From: an uncultured Elusimicrobiales bacterium
GTDB lineage: Bacteria; Elusimicrobiota; Elusimicrobia; Elusimicrobiales; Elusimicrobiaceae
Reading direction: 5' to 3'
Assembly: GCA_934667625.1 (NCBI GenBank)
Contig: CAKUMH010000002.1
Coordinates: 62,001-126,000 of the forward strand
DNA: 64,000 nt
Both the position numbers and the translations under genes were made by a program. Under the pieces are notes generated by a model. It made no database searches. It saw nothing but the letters and a program-made list of their open reading frames with translations, and was not told where the DNA came from. This document shows positions 6,871-14,869 of this stretch, in pieces. Position 1 is the first letter of the stretch. The number at the start of each line of letters is the position of its first letter.

Positions 6871-8946
6871 ATGAACATTGAAAAAGGCAGACTTCTCAAC
6901 GATTTAATAGAGAGAAATGGCAGACAATATACTATCCCCGTATATCAACGCAATTATGAATGGACGGAAAGGGAGTGTAAAAAACTTTTTGATGATATTA
7001 TTGAGGCATCCAAGATGGAACGCACTCATTTCTGCGGCTCTGTAGTGTATGCGTTGTTAGAGCAGCGGAGAGATATTAACTCTTATGTGGTTATAGATGG
7101 ACAACAGCGGCTAACCACGGTATACATCTTGTTAAAAGCATTGGTGGACTGCGCTGAAAGCCCAACAGAAAAAGAACGGCTGTCAGAAAATCTATTTAAC
7201 AAGGACAAATACACCTCTTACAAAATAGATGAGTCAAGTAAGCTAAAATTGAAAGCAATAAAAAGCGACCACAAGCAACTCATGTTGTTAATGAATAATC
7301 GTTTTGAAGAAATGGACGAGAAATCTGCTATCCGTCATAACTATGAGTTGTTTTGTTCTTTGATTAAAGAAAAGTTGGCAGAGGGCTCGTACATACGTGA
7401 CATTTACCAAGGGGTTGAGCTCCTCACATGTGCGTTAATTCGCCTAGACTCTGATGATAATCCGCAAGAAATTTTTGAAAATATCAATTCTACGGGTATT
7501 TCATTGAACTTAACAGACAAAATCCGCAATTTCGTTTTAATGGTTGATGCCAAGCAAGAGACATTATTTGAAAACTATTGGTTGAAATTGGAAAATTTAT
7601 TAACCCATAAAGAACTGGAAGCATTTTTCTCAGATTATCTCAACTTCAAATTAGAAGGTTTTTCTAAAGCAGCTGATGCCTATGACGCTTTCAAGGCGCA
7701 TTATAAGCGCGGAAATTATACGAATGAAAGTATGCTGAGAGAATTGTTACACTATGCCGAGTTCTATCATAGCTTTTTGTACGCGGACAACACTGCTTAC
7801 CCTGCGGCCGCAAACGAGGCATTGAAAAGTTTGCACCAATTAAAACAGACAACTGTATTTCTGTTTTTATTTATGGTTTTTGACGATTTTGACCAAAAGG
7901 TAATATCAGAGAGCGACTTGCAGAAAATCTTACAGTTTCTGCTAAATTATAGCATTCGCCGTATCGTATGTGGAGTGCCTTCTAACTCTTTACGTGGGCT
8001 GTACAAGACATTATACAACCGCGTGTTTTATCGCCAAGAGAACAAAAAACAATACGTAGATGCGCTGATATCATTCTTTTTGCAGTTATCATCTAAGGAT
8101 ATCTTTCCCTGCGATGGCGATTTTAGTAGGGCCTTGAGGTATAACAACCTATATCAAAAAAATGCACTGTGCAAGTACCTGTTGTTGATGATAGAAAACG
8201 AAGGTAAAGAGCCTTTAGTCGGGGACAATTTAACCATAGAACATATTCTGCCGCAGAATGTACATTTGTCTAGCGAGTGGAAAAATATGTTGGGAAACGA
8301 CTGGGAAAGAGTGAGAGAAAAGTATTTACATACTTTGGGGAACTTGACTTTGACAGGGTATAACAGCGAACTAAGTGATATGTCCTTTTCTGACAAAAAG
8401 AAAAAATTACGCGAGGTTAATACAAAATTGGTAAGGCTATTTGCGGATGTTGAAAGTGCCCCCGTGTGGAATGCAGACACAATAGAAGAACGAGGAGAAC
8501 ATTTGGCTACCATTATCATTAGGCGATACCCTATGCCACAACCTCAGAAAAATGTTTCATTCGCTGACCCACGATATTGCGAATATGGGCTTGAAAATCT
8601 GAAAGAAGCAACACATAAAACCCCCAATTATTATATCTTTCAAGGTGAACAAGTTCCCTGTAAGACGTTTGCTGATATGTTAATATCTTTTATCGGTAAG
8701 TTGTATGAGCTAGATGAGGGAAGAGTTGAGATAATGGCAACAAAGAAAGAACCTCTAATCGGAATCTACCCTTTCTTTTCGTATGAGAGGCAGCAACTTC
8801 GCAGGCCGGAAACGAGTGTTAAAATACCAAACTCGGAGATTTATTTTGGCTTAAACTACTCAGCAAGCGACATTGTCACAATCATTGCTAAACTGTTGGA
8901 CAAATTTGGTATTGAAGCGAGTGAGTTTAGGTATAGTGCTCGTTGA
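6871..8946 (+). CDS. DUF262-DUF1524 (GmrSD-like) HNH nuclease, probable type IV restriction / anti-phage protein
   Basis: This is a single 691-residue polypeptide. The N-terminal DUF262 domain (ParB/Srx-like, GmrS-type) shows IPVYQRNYEW at about 22-31 and IDGQQRLTT at about 74-82; the DGQQR motif is needed for nucleotide use in characterised relatives such as GmrSD, BrxU and SspE. The DUF1524 HNH domain (GmrD-type) has IEHILPQN with H458 and HTLGNLTLTGYN near 487-498. Residues about 565-691 form a further domain that I cannot name. Fused GmrSD proteins cut phage DNA with modified bases, whereas SspE senses phosphorothioation. No ssp, BREX or methylase gene is nearby, so stand-alone type IV activity is the simplest idea. 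The gene is clearly AT-richer than its surroundings and has no strong Shine-Dalgarno (AGAGAAC). Confidence 0.9.
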   Translation: MNIEKGRLLNDLIERNGRQYTIPVYQRNYEWTERECKKLFDDIIEASKMERTHFCGSVVYALLEQRRDINSYVVIDGQQRLTTVYILLKALVDCAESPTEKERLSENLFNKDKYTSYKIDESSKLKLKAIKSDHKQLMLLMNNRFEEMDEKSAIRHNYELFCSLIKEKLAEGSYIRDIYQGVELLTCALIRLDSDDNPQEIFENINSTGISLNLTDKIRNFVLMVDAKQETLFENYWLKLENLLTHKELEAFFSDYLNFKLEGFSKAADAYDAFKAHYKRGNYTNESMLRELLHYAEFYHSFLYADNTAYPAAANEALKSLHQLKQTTVFLFLFMVFDDFDQKVISESDLQKILQFLLNYSIRRIVCGVPSNSLRGLYKTLYNRVFYRQENKKQYVDALISFFLQLSSKDIFPCDGDFSRALRYNNLYQKNALCKYLLLMIENEGKEPLVGDNLTIEHILPQNVHLSSEWKNMLGNDWERVREKYLHTLGNLTLTGYNSELSDMSFSDKKKKLREVNTKLVRLFADVESAPVWNADTIEERGEHLATIIIRRYPMPQPQKNVSFADPRYCEYGLENLKEATHKTPNYYIFQGEQVPCKTFADMLISFIGKLYELDEGRVEIMATKKEPLIGIYPFFSYERQQLRRPETSVKIPNSEIYFGLNYSASDIVTIIAKLLDKFGIEASEFRYSAR

Positions 8947-9100
8947 GAACATCTCAATTCTTCATTTTTTTGATTTGGCTCTACTAGAGAAAAAAGGTGC
9001 CCCAGAAGGAGGAAAACACCTACAGTCGCCGTTTTTGACGTCCAAAATGGCATTCTGTGAAGAGGGAGTTTTTCTCTCGCGCCTTTTTCAAGTCCCTTAC

Positions 9101-9168
9101 GCGCATAAAGCAGTTTATGCGCTCCCCGACAAAAATTAAAAAGCCGCCAGTTAGGCGGCTTTTTAAAT
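9101..9168. terminator. Bidirectional terminator between DUF262 gene and tRNA-Leu
   Basis: AAAAAGCCGCC (9138-9148) / GGCGGCTTTTT (9154-9164) has T-runs on both strands, serving the DUF262 transcript and the convergent tRNA. A second 9-bp hairpin (GCGCATAAA / TTTATGCGC, 9101-9122) precedes it. The rest of 8947-9137 shows no convincing gene. Confidence 0.8.
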
Positions 9169-9171
9169 GTT

Positions 9172-9255
9172 TACCGGGGAAGGGACTTGAACCCTTAAGC
9201 CCGTGCGGGCAATAGTTTTTGAGACTATCCTGTATACCAATTCCAGCACCCCGGC
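9172..9255 (-). tRNA. tRNA-Leu (anticodon CAA)
   Basis: An 84-nt class II tRNA read on the minus strand. The acceptor stem GCCGGGG pairs with CCCCGGT (one G-U) before discriminator A at 9172. The anticodon loop CTCAAAA (9217-9223) gives CAA, read from positions 9221-9219, for UUG codons. The long variable arm GCCCGCACGGGC and T-arm GGTTCAAG are present. The 3' CCA is not encoded. Its 3' end faces the DUF262 accessory patch. Confidence 0.96.
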
Positions 9256-9273
9256 GTGAAATCGTGTACAGTT

Positions 9274-9282
9274 ATTATAGCA
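9274..9282 (-). promoter_or_regulatory. Extended -10 promoter of tRNA-Leu
   Basis: On the minus strand TGC-TATAAT (perfect -10 with TGn extension) ends 18 nt before the mature tRNA 5' end at 9255. This predicts a short 5' leader of about 11 nt for RNase P removal. Confidence 0.7.
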
Positions 9283-9342
9283 AATCTACGGCGAAAACAA
9301 AAGCTTTTCTTTTTGCGTTGGGCGCCAAGCGCCAACTTATAC

Positions 9343-9372
9343 AAAAGCCCCCAGGGAACTTTCCCCAGGGGC
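9343..9372 (-). terminator. Terminator of the cell-shape operon
   Basis: An imperfect stem of GCCCC and GGGAA (9347-9358) pairs with TTCCC and GGGGC (9361-9372) with one 2-nt mismatch. It is followed on the minus strand by CTTTTG. It lies 22 nt after the PfkB-kinase stop codon. Confidence 0.6.
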
Positions 9373-9394
9373 ATGGGTGCAATTTGCTGTAAAT

Positions 9395-10303
9395 TTAAAA
9401 CGTAAGCATGCGCACGTAATCCTTGAGGCGTTTTTCAATGTCGCGCTTGGTGAGAGAGGACAAGCGGTCCACGCTAAAAGACTCAATGGTAAACGAGGCC
9501 ATCACGTTGCCAATCATCATGGCGCGCTTAATGGCTTGCAGCGAGTTCCAATTTTTAAGGCTCGCCAAATAACCCGTAAACCCGCCGCCAAACGTGTCCC
9601 CCGCGCCCGTGGTGTCGTGCACGTGTTCCAGCACAAACGGCGGCAACTGCGCGAGGCCCTTGTTGCTCACCAGCATCGCCCCGTTTGAGCCCAGCTTGAT
9701 GATGACATATTTAACGCCCTGCGCAAGCAACATATTGCCGGCTTTAATCAAATTGTATTCGCCCGTTAATTGGCGCGCCTCGGTTTCGTTTAAAAAGAAG
9801 ATATCAATCTTTTTGACTACCTGCAAAAGCTCTTTCTTTTTGGACGAAATCCAGTAGTTCATGGTATCGCACGCCACCAGGCGGGGCTTTTTGACCTGTT
9901 TTAAAACGGAAAGCTGGAGGGTAGGGTCTATATTCGCCAGAAAAACGGCCTTGGCATTTTTTTGTTCTTCCGTCAGCACAGGGTTGAAATTTTCAAACAC
10001 GTTCAGGTCGGTAAAGTGTGTGACCGCGGTGTTGAAATCCTTATCGTAACTGCCCCCCCAATGGAAGGTTTTGCCCTCTTTTACCTGCAGGCCGGACAAA
10101 TCCACTTTGCGTTTGACAAACGGGGCGCGGTCCTGCTCGGTAAAATCCGTTCCCACGACGGCCACGATGGACGGCTGTGCAAAATAACTGGCGCACACCG
10201 ACGCATAACTGGCCGCACCGCCCAACACGCGTTTGACGCTGCCGTTGGCGTTATCTATGGTGTCAAAAGCCACCGAACCTACTACCAATACTTCGTTCTT
10301 CAC
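9395..10303 (-). CDS. PfkB family carbohydrate/nucleoside kinase
   Basis: This 302-residue ribokinase-fold enzyme transfers ATP phosphate to a sugar or nucleoside hydroxyl. The N-terminal motif VLGGAASYASVCASYF corresponds to PfkB signature 1. The C-terminal signature DTTGAGDTFGGGF carries the catalytic base D236. NETEARQLTG and IIKLGSNGAML are further family markers. The start is GTG 10303. It begins 3 bp after the SurA_N gene stop and is the last gene of the operon with M23, bactofilin and the chaperone-like gene. The substrate cannot be read from sequence; adenosine/ribokinase-like or a cell-wall sugar are both possible. Confidence 0.88.
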   Translation of the reverse strand: MKNEVLVVGSVAFDTIDNANGSVKRVLGGAASYASVCASYFAQPSIVAVVGTDFTEQDRAPFVKRKVDLSGLQVKEGKTFHWGGSYDKDFNTAVTHFTDLNVFENFNPVLTEEQKNAKAVFLANIDPTLQLSVLKQVKKPRLVACDTMNYWISSKKKELLQVVKKIDIFFLNETEARQLTGEYNLIKAGNMLLAQGVKYVIIKLGSNGAMLVSNKGLAQLPPFVLEHVHDTTGAGDTFGGGFTGYLASLKNWNSLQAIKRAMMIGNVMASFTIESFSVDRLSSLTKRDIEKRLKDYVRMLTF

Positions 10304-10306
10304 GGA

Positions 10307-10990
10307 TTAGTCCTGTAAAAAAGTTTTAATTTCCACTTCGTCGTTAAACCGGTCAAAAAAGGCTCTCTGCGCGGTTTCCATTTTGGTTTCCAGCAACTGG
10401 GCGGCAAAATCCGCCTTGTTCTTTTCAAAATCCTTCAGGTTTCCGTGCTGGAGCTGGTAATTATATTTGATTTCCTCGGGTGTCAGCTTGTAAAACGCAT
10501 ACAGCACGCCGCGGAAACGGTTGGCCAGCTTATCTTTGCGCAGCTGCGCTTCAAACTCGGCGGGTGTCATCTTTAAAGAGCGTTTGACGGCGGCCTCGTA
10601 AGCGGCCTTGCTGAAATACCCGTTCTGCGTAAAGAACGGCGAGGTTTGCACGTCATAGGCGACTTCATAGTCCGACACGGCCAACCCGGCTTTTTGCGCG
10701 GCTTGGTTGAGGACCTCTTCGCTAATTAAAGAGGCCAAGACCTGCTGGTTTAAAAATTTGAGCATGTCCTCATCCACATCCACCCCTTGATTACGCAGCA
10801 ACGAGGCGCGGCCTTCGCTGGCGCGGTAAAGTTCGCGGTATGTGATAGACTGACTGCCCACCTTGGCGGCATCGTTACTAAAGTTGCCGCGGCGGTAAGC
10901 CCCCGCCCCCAAATACACGATACTACCCAAGAAAAAGGCCAGCGTGACAATTAAAATTACTTTTTTGTATTTGATCAAAAACGAAATCAT
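10307..10990 (-). CDS. Membrane-anchored SurA_N / PpiD-like chaperone without a PPIase domain
   Basis: This 227-residue protein has one N-terminal membrane helix (VILIVTLAFFLGSIVYLG) and a periplasmic SurA_N-type helical domain (ITYRELYRASEGRASLL, FLNQQVLASLISEEVLNQAAQKAGL, FFTQNGYFSKAAYEAAVKRSLKMTPAEFEAQLRKDKL). This follows the PpiD/SurA N-terminal layout, but the protein ends before any PpiC (parvulin) repeat, so it is probably a holdase or assembly factor. GGGAGA precedes the ATG. It sits between bactofilin and the PfkB kinase in one operon, which suggests an envelope role. Confidence 0.8.
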   Translation of the reverse strand: MISFLIKYKKVILIVTLAFFLGSIVYLGAGAYRRGNFSNDAAKVGSQSITYRELYRASEGRASLLRNQGVDVDEDMLKFLNQQVLASLISEEVLNQAAQKAGLAVSDYEVAYDVQTSPFFTQNGYFSKAAYEAAVKRSLKMTPAEFEAQLRKDKLANRFRGVLYAFYKLTPEEIKYNYQLQHGNLKDFEKNKADFAAQLLETKMETAQRAFFDRFNDEVEIKTFLQD

Positions 10991-11005
10991 GCAGTTCTCT
11001 CCCGT

Positions 11006-11407
11006 TTATTTGTCTTCTTCGGACGGTTCTTCCTGCGCGGCAGGCGCTTCGTCCTCCGCTCCGCCGATGAGGCATTTCCCGTCAATGCGGCCGCCTTCTT
11101 CCACAATCATTTTTTTGGCGCGAATATCGCCCTTAATGGAAGCTGCCGCCAGCACTTCCAACATGTCGGCGCAGACGTTGCCTTCAATCGTGCCGCCGCA
11201 AACAACAATTTCCGCCGTCACATCGCCCACGATTTTGCCGTCCGTTCCCACGATGACGTGGCGGGCGTTATCCACAGAGCCTTCCAACGTACCGTCCACG
11301 CGCAAGGAACCCTGCACGCTGAGCGTACCCTGAAAGTAACATTCCGCACTGACGACGGAAAAATGTTCGCCGGAGGCGAAATCCGAATCCTTCTTTAAAA
11401 ATCCCAT
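11006..11407 (-). CDS. Bactofilin (polymer-forming cytoskeletal protein)
   Basis: A 133-residue bactofilin with the right-handed beta-helix core of short repeats (CYFQGTLSVQGSLRVDGTLEGSV, hIVGTDGKIVGDVTAEIVVCGGTIEGNVCADMLEV, IKGDIRAKKMIVEEGGRIDGKCLIG) flanked by disordered tails, the C-terminal one acidic. Bactofilins self-assemble into nucleotide-free filaments on the membrane and often localise cell-wall enzymes. The gene directly follows an M23 endopeptidase gene (15-bp gap), the arrangement of known cell-shape modules. A strong AGGAGGG precedes the ATG. Confidence 0.95.
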   Translation of the reverse strand: MGFLKKDSDFASGEHFSVVSAECYFQGTLSVQGSLRVDGTLEGSVDNARHVIVGTDGKIVGDVTAEIVVCGGTIEGNVCADMLEVLAAASIKGDIRAKKMIVEEGGRIDGKCLIGGAEDEAPAAQEEPSEEDK

Positions 11408-11422
11408 ACAGCCCTCCTAAAT

Positions 11423-12343
11423 TTATTTAAAATAGTTGCGCGGATTGACGGCCTGCCCGTCCTTCCACACTTCGTAATGCAAATGTGTTCCGGTGGAACG
11501 TCCGCTGGAACCCATGGTGGCAATTTTATCCCCGCGTTTGACCACATCACCCGCTTTGACGCGAATGTCCGTCGTGTGCGCATAAAGCGTGGAGTAGCCA
11601 AAGCCGTGGTCCACCAAAATGGCCCGCCCGTAACTGGGCACCCACCCCGCGTGGCGCACCACGCCGTCCGCCGTGACAAAGATCGGACTGTCGGGCTTGC
11701 CTGCAAAATCAATACCGTTGTGCCGCTTGGTAGAACGACGGCCGAACGGATCCAACCGATAGCCAAAACCCGAACTGATCCGCGCCGTGGACGGGCGGAT
11801 GGAGGGCGTGGAGTTCAAGCCCTCGCGGCGGTTGGCAAAGTACCAGGCGATTTCCTGAAAACTCGCCAGGCGTGTTTTGGCCGCGTCTTCAATGGAATCA
11901 ATGTAATTTTCAAACTCATCCGCTTCCAGCTCTGTCAGGTCCTTATCCAACATTTCCTGGTATTTGGCGTTTTCTTTTTCTTTGGCTTCTTCCCACCCTT
12001 TGGGCAGGTTGATAAATTTTCCGCCCGGCATGCCGAGCATCTGCCGCATTTGCGTGTCTGTCGTGCGGGTGAGCTCCAAATACTTGCGGCCACGCTCCAG
12101 CTCGTCCGCAATCAGCTGCATTTTAACGCGCATTAAATTGTTGTCGGCCTTGGTGATATTGTAATCGTACGCACGCACAAAAAATACAAAACCGCACAAG
12201 GTAAAAATTAACCACAACGCCGTGCACAGCACCAGCGTCCACACGCGCACTTTAAACTTTTTGGAGCCACCCAAGCGGGGCATAATTAAAATATCTACAC
12301 GCTCGCCAAGCAGCCGGACCAAAGAATTGATTAATTTTCCCAT
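11423..12343 (-). CDS. M23 family peptidoglycan endopeptidase, membrane anchored
   Basis: A LytM-type metallopeptidase of 306 residues. It has an N-terminal cytoplasmic stub, a membrane helix (VWTLVLCTALWLIFTLCGFV), a helical periplasmic linker (residues about 65-170) and a C-terminal catalytic domain. The zinc and catalytic residues are H208 and D212 in HNGID and H287-x-H289 in THLHYEVW. It should cut peptide cross-links of the wall, and the adjacent bactofilin probably positions it. The ATG at 12343 is chosen because an extended -10 ends 7 nt upstream, leaving no room for a longer leader; a start at 12388 would lie upstream of that promoter. Confidence 0.92.
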   Translation of the reverse strand: MGKLINSLVRLLGERVDILIMPRLGGSKKFKVRVWTLVLCTALWLIFTLCGFVFFVRAYDYNITKADNNLMRVKMQLIADELERGRKYLELTRTTDTQMRQMLGMPGGKFINLPKGWEEAKEKENAKYQEMLDKDLTELEADEFENYIDSIEDAAKTRLASFQEIAWYFANRREGLNSTPSIRPSTARISSGFGYRLDPFGRRSTKRHNGIDFAGKPDSPIFVTADGVVRHAGWVPSYGRAILVDHGFGYSTLYAHTTDIRVKAGDVVKRGDKIATMGSSGRSTGTHLHYEVWKDGQAVNPRNYFK

Positions 12344-12350
12344 CTTTTGT

Positions 12351-12359
12351 ATTCTATCA
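12351..12359 (-). promoter_or_regulatory. Extended -10 promoter of the M23-bactofilin operon
   Basis: On the minus strand TGA-TAGAAT ends 7 nt before the ATG at 12343. There is no Shine-Dalgarno between them, so transcription should start at or near the A of ATG. Confidence 0.5.
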
Positions 12360-12406
12360 TATACGGAGCCCGCAAGGGCAGATTTCAATTAAAAACAGGA
12401 GAAAAT

Positions 12407-12892
12407 ATGAAAAAACTTTTTGCTTTAATTGCCCTGGCACTCGTGGCGGCGGCCTGCCTGCCCCCTTTGCCTGACGTGGTAAAGCTGGGAAACACCCAAC
12501 TGACGGTAGTAGCGGATGACAGCGTGTGGAACGCTACGGACTATGAAGGGAAGCCCGTACTCATCGTATTTATGGGCTCGTGGTGCCCGTATTGCAAAAT
12601 GTCCATGCCGGCCGTAAATGCAGTGGCCCAGAAATTTGAAGGCAAAGCCGAAGTAGTAGGCGCCTTTGTAGACGAGAATGCCGCCCCCGTTAAACAAGCC
12701 GTAAAAGACAACGGCTTTACGGCCAAGGCGCTATACGGCGCGGGAGAACTTTCCGAAGGGCTGGAAGTGACCGGCCTGCCGCATGCCGTGCTGTTTGATA
12801 AAAAACACCGCCTGGTAAAGAGTTGGGCAAATGGTTTTCAGCCCAACTTTGAAGAAGAATTTACCTTCTACTTGGAAAAACAGCTCAACTAG
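12407..12892 (+). CDS. Thioredoxin-like (TlpA/redoxin) lipoprotein
   Basis: A 161-residue thiol-disulfide protein. The signal sequence ends in a lipobox-like LVAAAC with C17 as lipidation site. The thioredoxin fold carries the active site WCPYC (C60, C63) and the cis-Pro motif TGLPHAVLF. It is a probable periplasmic reductase for cytochrome or envelope protein disulfides. The start follows CAGGAG and fits the signal peptide. It lies 25 bp upstream of the DUF2339 gene and may be cotranscribed. Confidence 0.88.
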   Translation: MKKLFALIALALVAAACLPPLPDVVKLGNTQLTVVADDSVWNATDYEGKPVLIVFMGSWCPYCKMSMPAVNAVAQKFEGKAEVVGAFVDENAAPVKQAVKDNGFTAKALYGAGELSEGLEVTGLPHAVLFDKKHRLVKSWANGFQPNFEEEFTFYLEKQLN

Positions 12893-12916
12893 TTTTAGCT
12901 GTGTGAGAAAGGCTTT

Positions 12917-14833
12917 ATGGACACAGCAATCTTATTTGTTGCCATCATCGGTTTAGTGATTTGGCTACTCGCTACGCAAGAGCGGATTTCACGCCTTGCG
13001 TGGCGGTTAGAACGTTTGGAAAAACAAGCACTTAAATCGTCCGAAGAACCCCAAAAAGCACCTGTCCGGTTTGTGCAAACGGAAGCCCCCCGGGAGGTTT
13101 CCGTTAAAGCGGCGGAAAAAGCAAAGGTTTCCCCAAAGGCCTCTTCCGAATTTACAATCATAAAACTTTTCTCGTGGATTGGTGGCTTTGCCTTATTGTT
13201 AGCGGCCGCTTTTTGGGTGAAATACGCCTTGGAAAACAACCTTATCTCGCCCCAAATGCGTATCGGCGCAGGACTGTTAACCGGCTTGGCTTTGTGGGTG
13301 GCCGGACTATACCTTAAAAACCCAGGTTACAAAACCACCTCCAACACCTTATGCGCGTGCGGCCTGACGATTTGTTATATCATCAGTTTTGCAGGGTACG
13401 CACTGTACGGTATGTTTGCGCTACCGCTCACATTCGGCCTCTTGGCATTTATCTCACTGGCGGCTTTCTGCACGGCGGTATATAAGCAAACGGCTTATTT
13501 AGGAATACTTGCCCAAATTGGTGCATTTGTAACACCGTTTTTGTTTTCGTCCGCCGCGTCCAATCTCCTTTTATTGCTTGTGTATTTTGTCTGCGTAAAT
13601 ATTGCAGCCTTGGGAACAGCCTACTTAAAAAAATGGAACAAACAATTTATTATTTCCGCCATTTTTACGGCATGCTGTTTGCTAACGATTCTCGCTCAAA
13701 TAAACGCGGCCGGTGCACAAACAAATTTAATCGCGGGTTTCATTATGCTGTTTGCGCTTTTCTACACCGCAGGGGCCGTGGCCCTAAAGGACGGACGGAT
13801 TTTAGCCGTGGGATTTATTACACTGGGTATCTGCCTGCTAGTGTGCAAAGATAACCCCGGCACAGAGGTTTCTCCCCTCTTGCTGTGGGCCTCCGGCACA
13901 AATATTTTATTTGCCGCCGTACCCTTTGTGTTTAAAAAACGCTTTACCGAAAACAACCAGGTGTGGGGCACATCTTTGGTGGCGGGGGTATTCTTATGCC
14001 TACTTTGGGACCGCAGACTGGATTTTTCCAACGGGCTTATCCCATGGATTTTTGCCCTGCTATACGGCGGTTTAACTGCCCATGTATGGCGCTGGGGTAC
14101 GCTGGGCGACAAACAGCAAAACAGGCGATTGTCGTGGTTGCTCGGAACGGTGGTTTTGTTTTTGACGTTTGGGATCGCTGAGCAATTTGAAAAAGGGTGG
14201 CTCACGCTATTGCTGGCCTTGGAAGGGTGCGGGCTCGTGTGGCTCTACCGCCTGCTTAACATAAAAACCTTGCTTAGCGGTGGCAAGTGGCTGTTAATTG
14301 CTACAACCGTGCGGCTTGTACTAAATCCGGCGGTGTTGGATTATTCCCCCACACCCACCATTTGGAATTGGTTTTTGGGGGTCTACACGGTATGCGCGGC
14401 AGCCTTGTTTGCCGCTGCCAAGGGGTGGCCACAACGTGAAACTGAACATACCCGCGCACTGCTGCAAGGGCTGGGCGGGCTTGTTTTATTTGTCTTACTT
14501 AACATAGAAATTGCAGTTGTGTACTCGGCGGGAGAAAGCCTGCATTTTGATTTTTTTGGCGAGGTTTCCGCCGCCGCGGCCTACACGTTGGCTTGGGCAT
14601 TAAGCGGTGCGCTGTGCTTGTGCTTTGCACTTAAACAAAAAGGGACTTGGCTGACCAAATCCGGCCTTATCCTTATCGGTGTAGCCTTAGCCAAACTGTT
14701 TTTATGTGACGTGTGGAAACTATCGTTAGGGGCACGGATCATTACGCTTATTGGCGTAGCGCTCGTACTGCTAGCGATGTCTTTCCTCTACCAACAAGTG
14801 CGGCTAAAAATAAAACAACAAAATCTCCGCTGA
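12917..14833 (+). CDS. DUF2339 polytopic membrane protein
   Basis: A 638-residue protein with one N-terminal membrane helix, a short coiled coil (RISRLAWRLERLEKQ), a linker, then about 15-18 closely packed hydrophobic helices, opening with the family-typical FSWIGGFALLLAAAFWVKYALE (about residues 85-106). DUF2339 proteins are widespread large inner-membrane proteins of unknown biochemical role, often adjacent to envelope genes. It starts with a weak AAGG at spacing 5. Nothing here points to a specific substrate. Confidence 0.85.
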   Translation: MDTAILFVAIIGLVIWLLATQERISRLAWRLERLEKQALKSSEEPQKAPVRFVQTEAPREVSVKAAEKAKVSPKASSEFTIIKLFSWIGGFALLLAAAFWVKYALENNLISPQMRIGAGLLTGLALWVAGLYLKNPGYKTTSNTLCACGLTICYIISFAGYALYGMFALPLTFGLLAFISLAAFCTAVYKQTAYLGILAQIGAFVTPFLFSSAASNLLLLLVYFVCVNIAALGTAYLKKWNKQFIISAIFTACCLLTILAQINAAGAQTNLIAGFIMLFALFYTAGAVALKDGRILAVGFITLGICLLVCKDNPGTEVSPLLLWASGTNILFAAVPFVFKKRFTENNQVWGTSLVAGVFLCLLWDRRLDFSNGLIPWIFALLYGGLTAHVWRWGTLGDKQQNRRLSWLLGTVVLFLTFGIAEQFEKGWLTLLLALEGCGLVWLYRLLNIKTLLSGGKWLLIATTVRLVLNPAVLDYSPTPTIWNWFLGVYTVCAAALFAAAKGWPQRETEHTRALLQGLGGLVLFVLLNIEIAVVYSAGESLHFDFFGEVSAAAAYTLAWALSGALCLCFALKQKGTWLTKSGLILIGVALAKLFLCDVWKLSLGARIITLIGVALVLLAMSFLYQQVRLKIKQQNLR

Positions 14834-14840
14834 AAATTTG

Positions 14841-14868
14841 GCCCGGAGCAAATGCCCCGGGCTGATTT
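14841..14868 (+). terminator. Terminator of the DUF2339 gene
   Basis: GCCCGGAGC (14841-14849) / GCCCCGGGC (14854-14862), with one A-C mismatch, is followed by TGATTTTTTAT. It lies in the 36-bp convergent gap and may also serve the minus-strand operon ending at 14870. Confidence 0.65.
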
Positions 14869-14869
14869 T

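Noticed and set aside
8873..9139. 88-codon plus-strand frame overlapping the end of the DUF262 gene
   Set aside because: No ribosome site, no recognisable motif, and most of it overlaps the nuclease gene in another frame.
9160..9260. attL/attR direct repeat of the tRNA-Leu 3' end
   Set aside because: I looked for a copy of GGGGAAGGGACTTGAAC on the far side of the DUF262 patch and found none, and there is no integrase gene.
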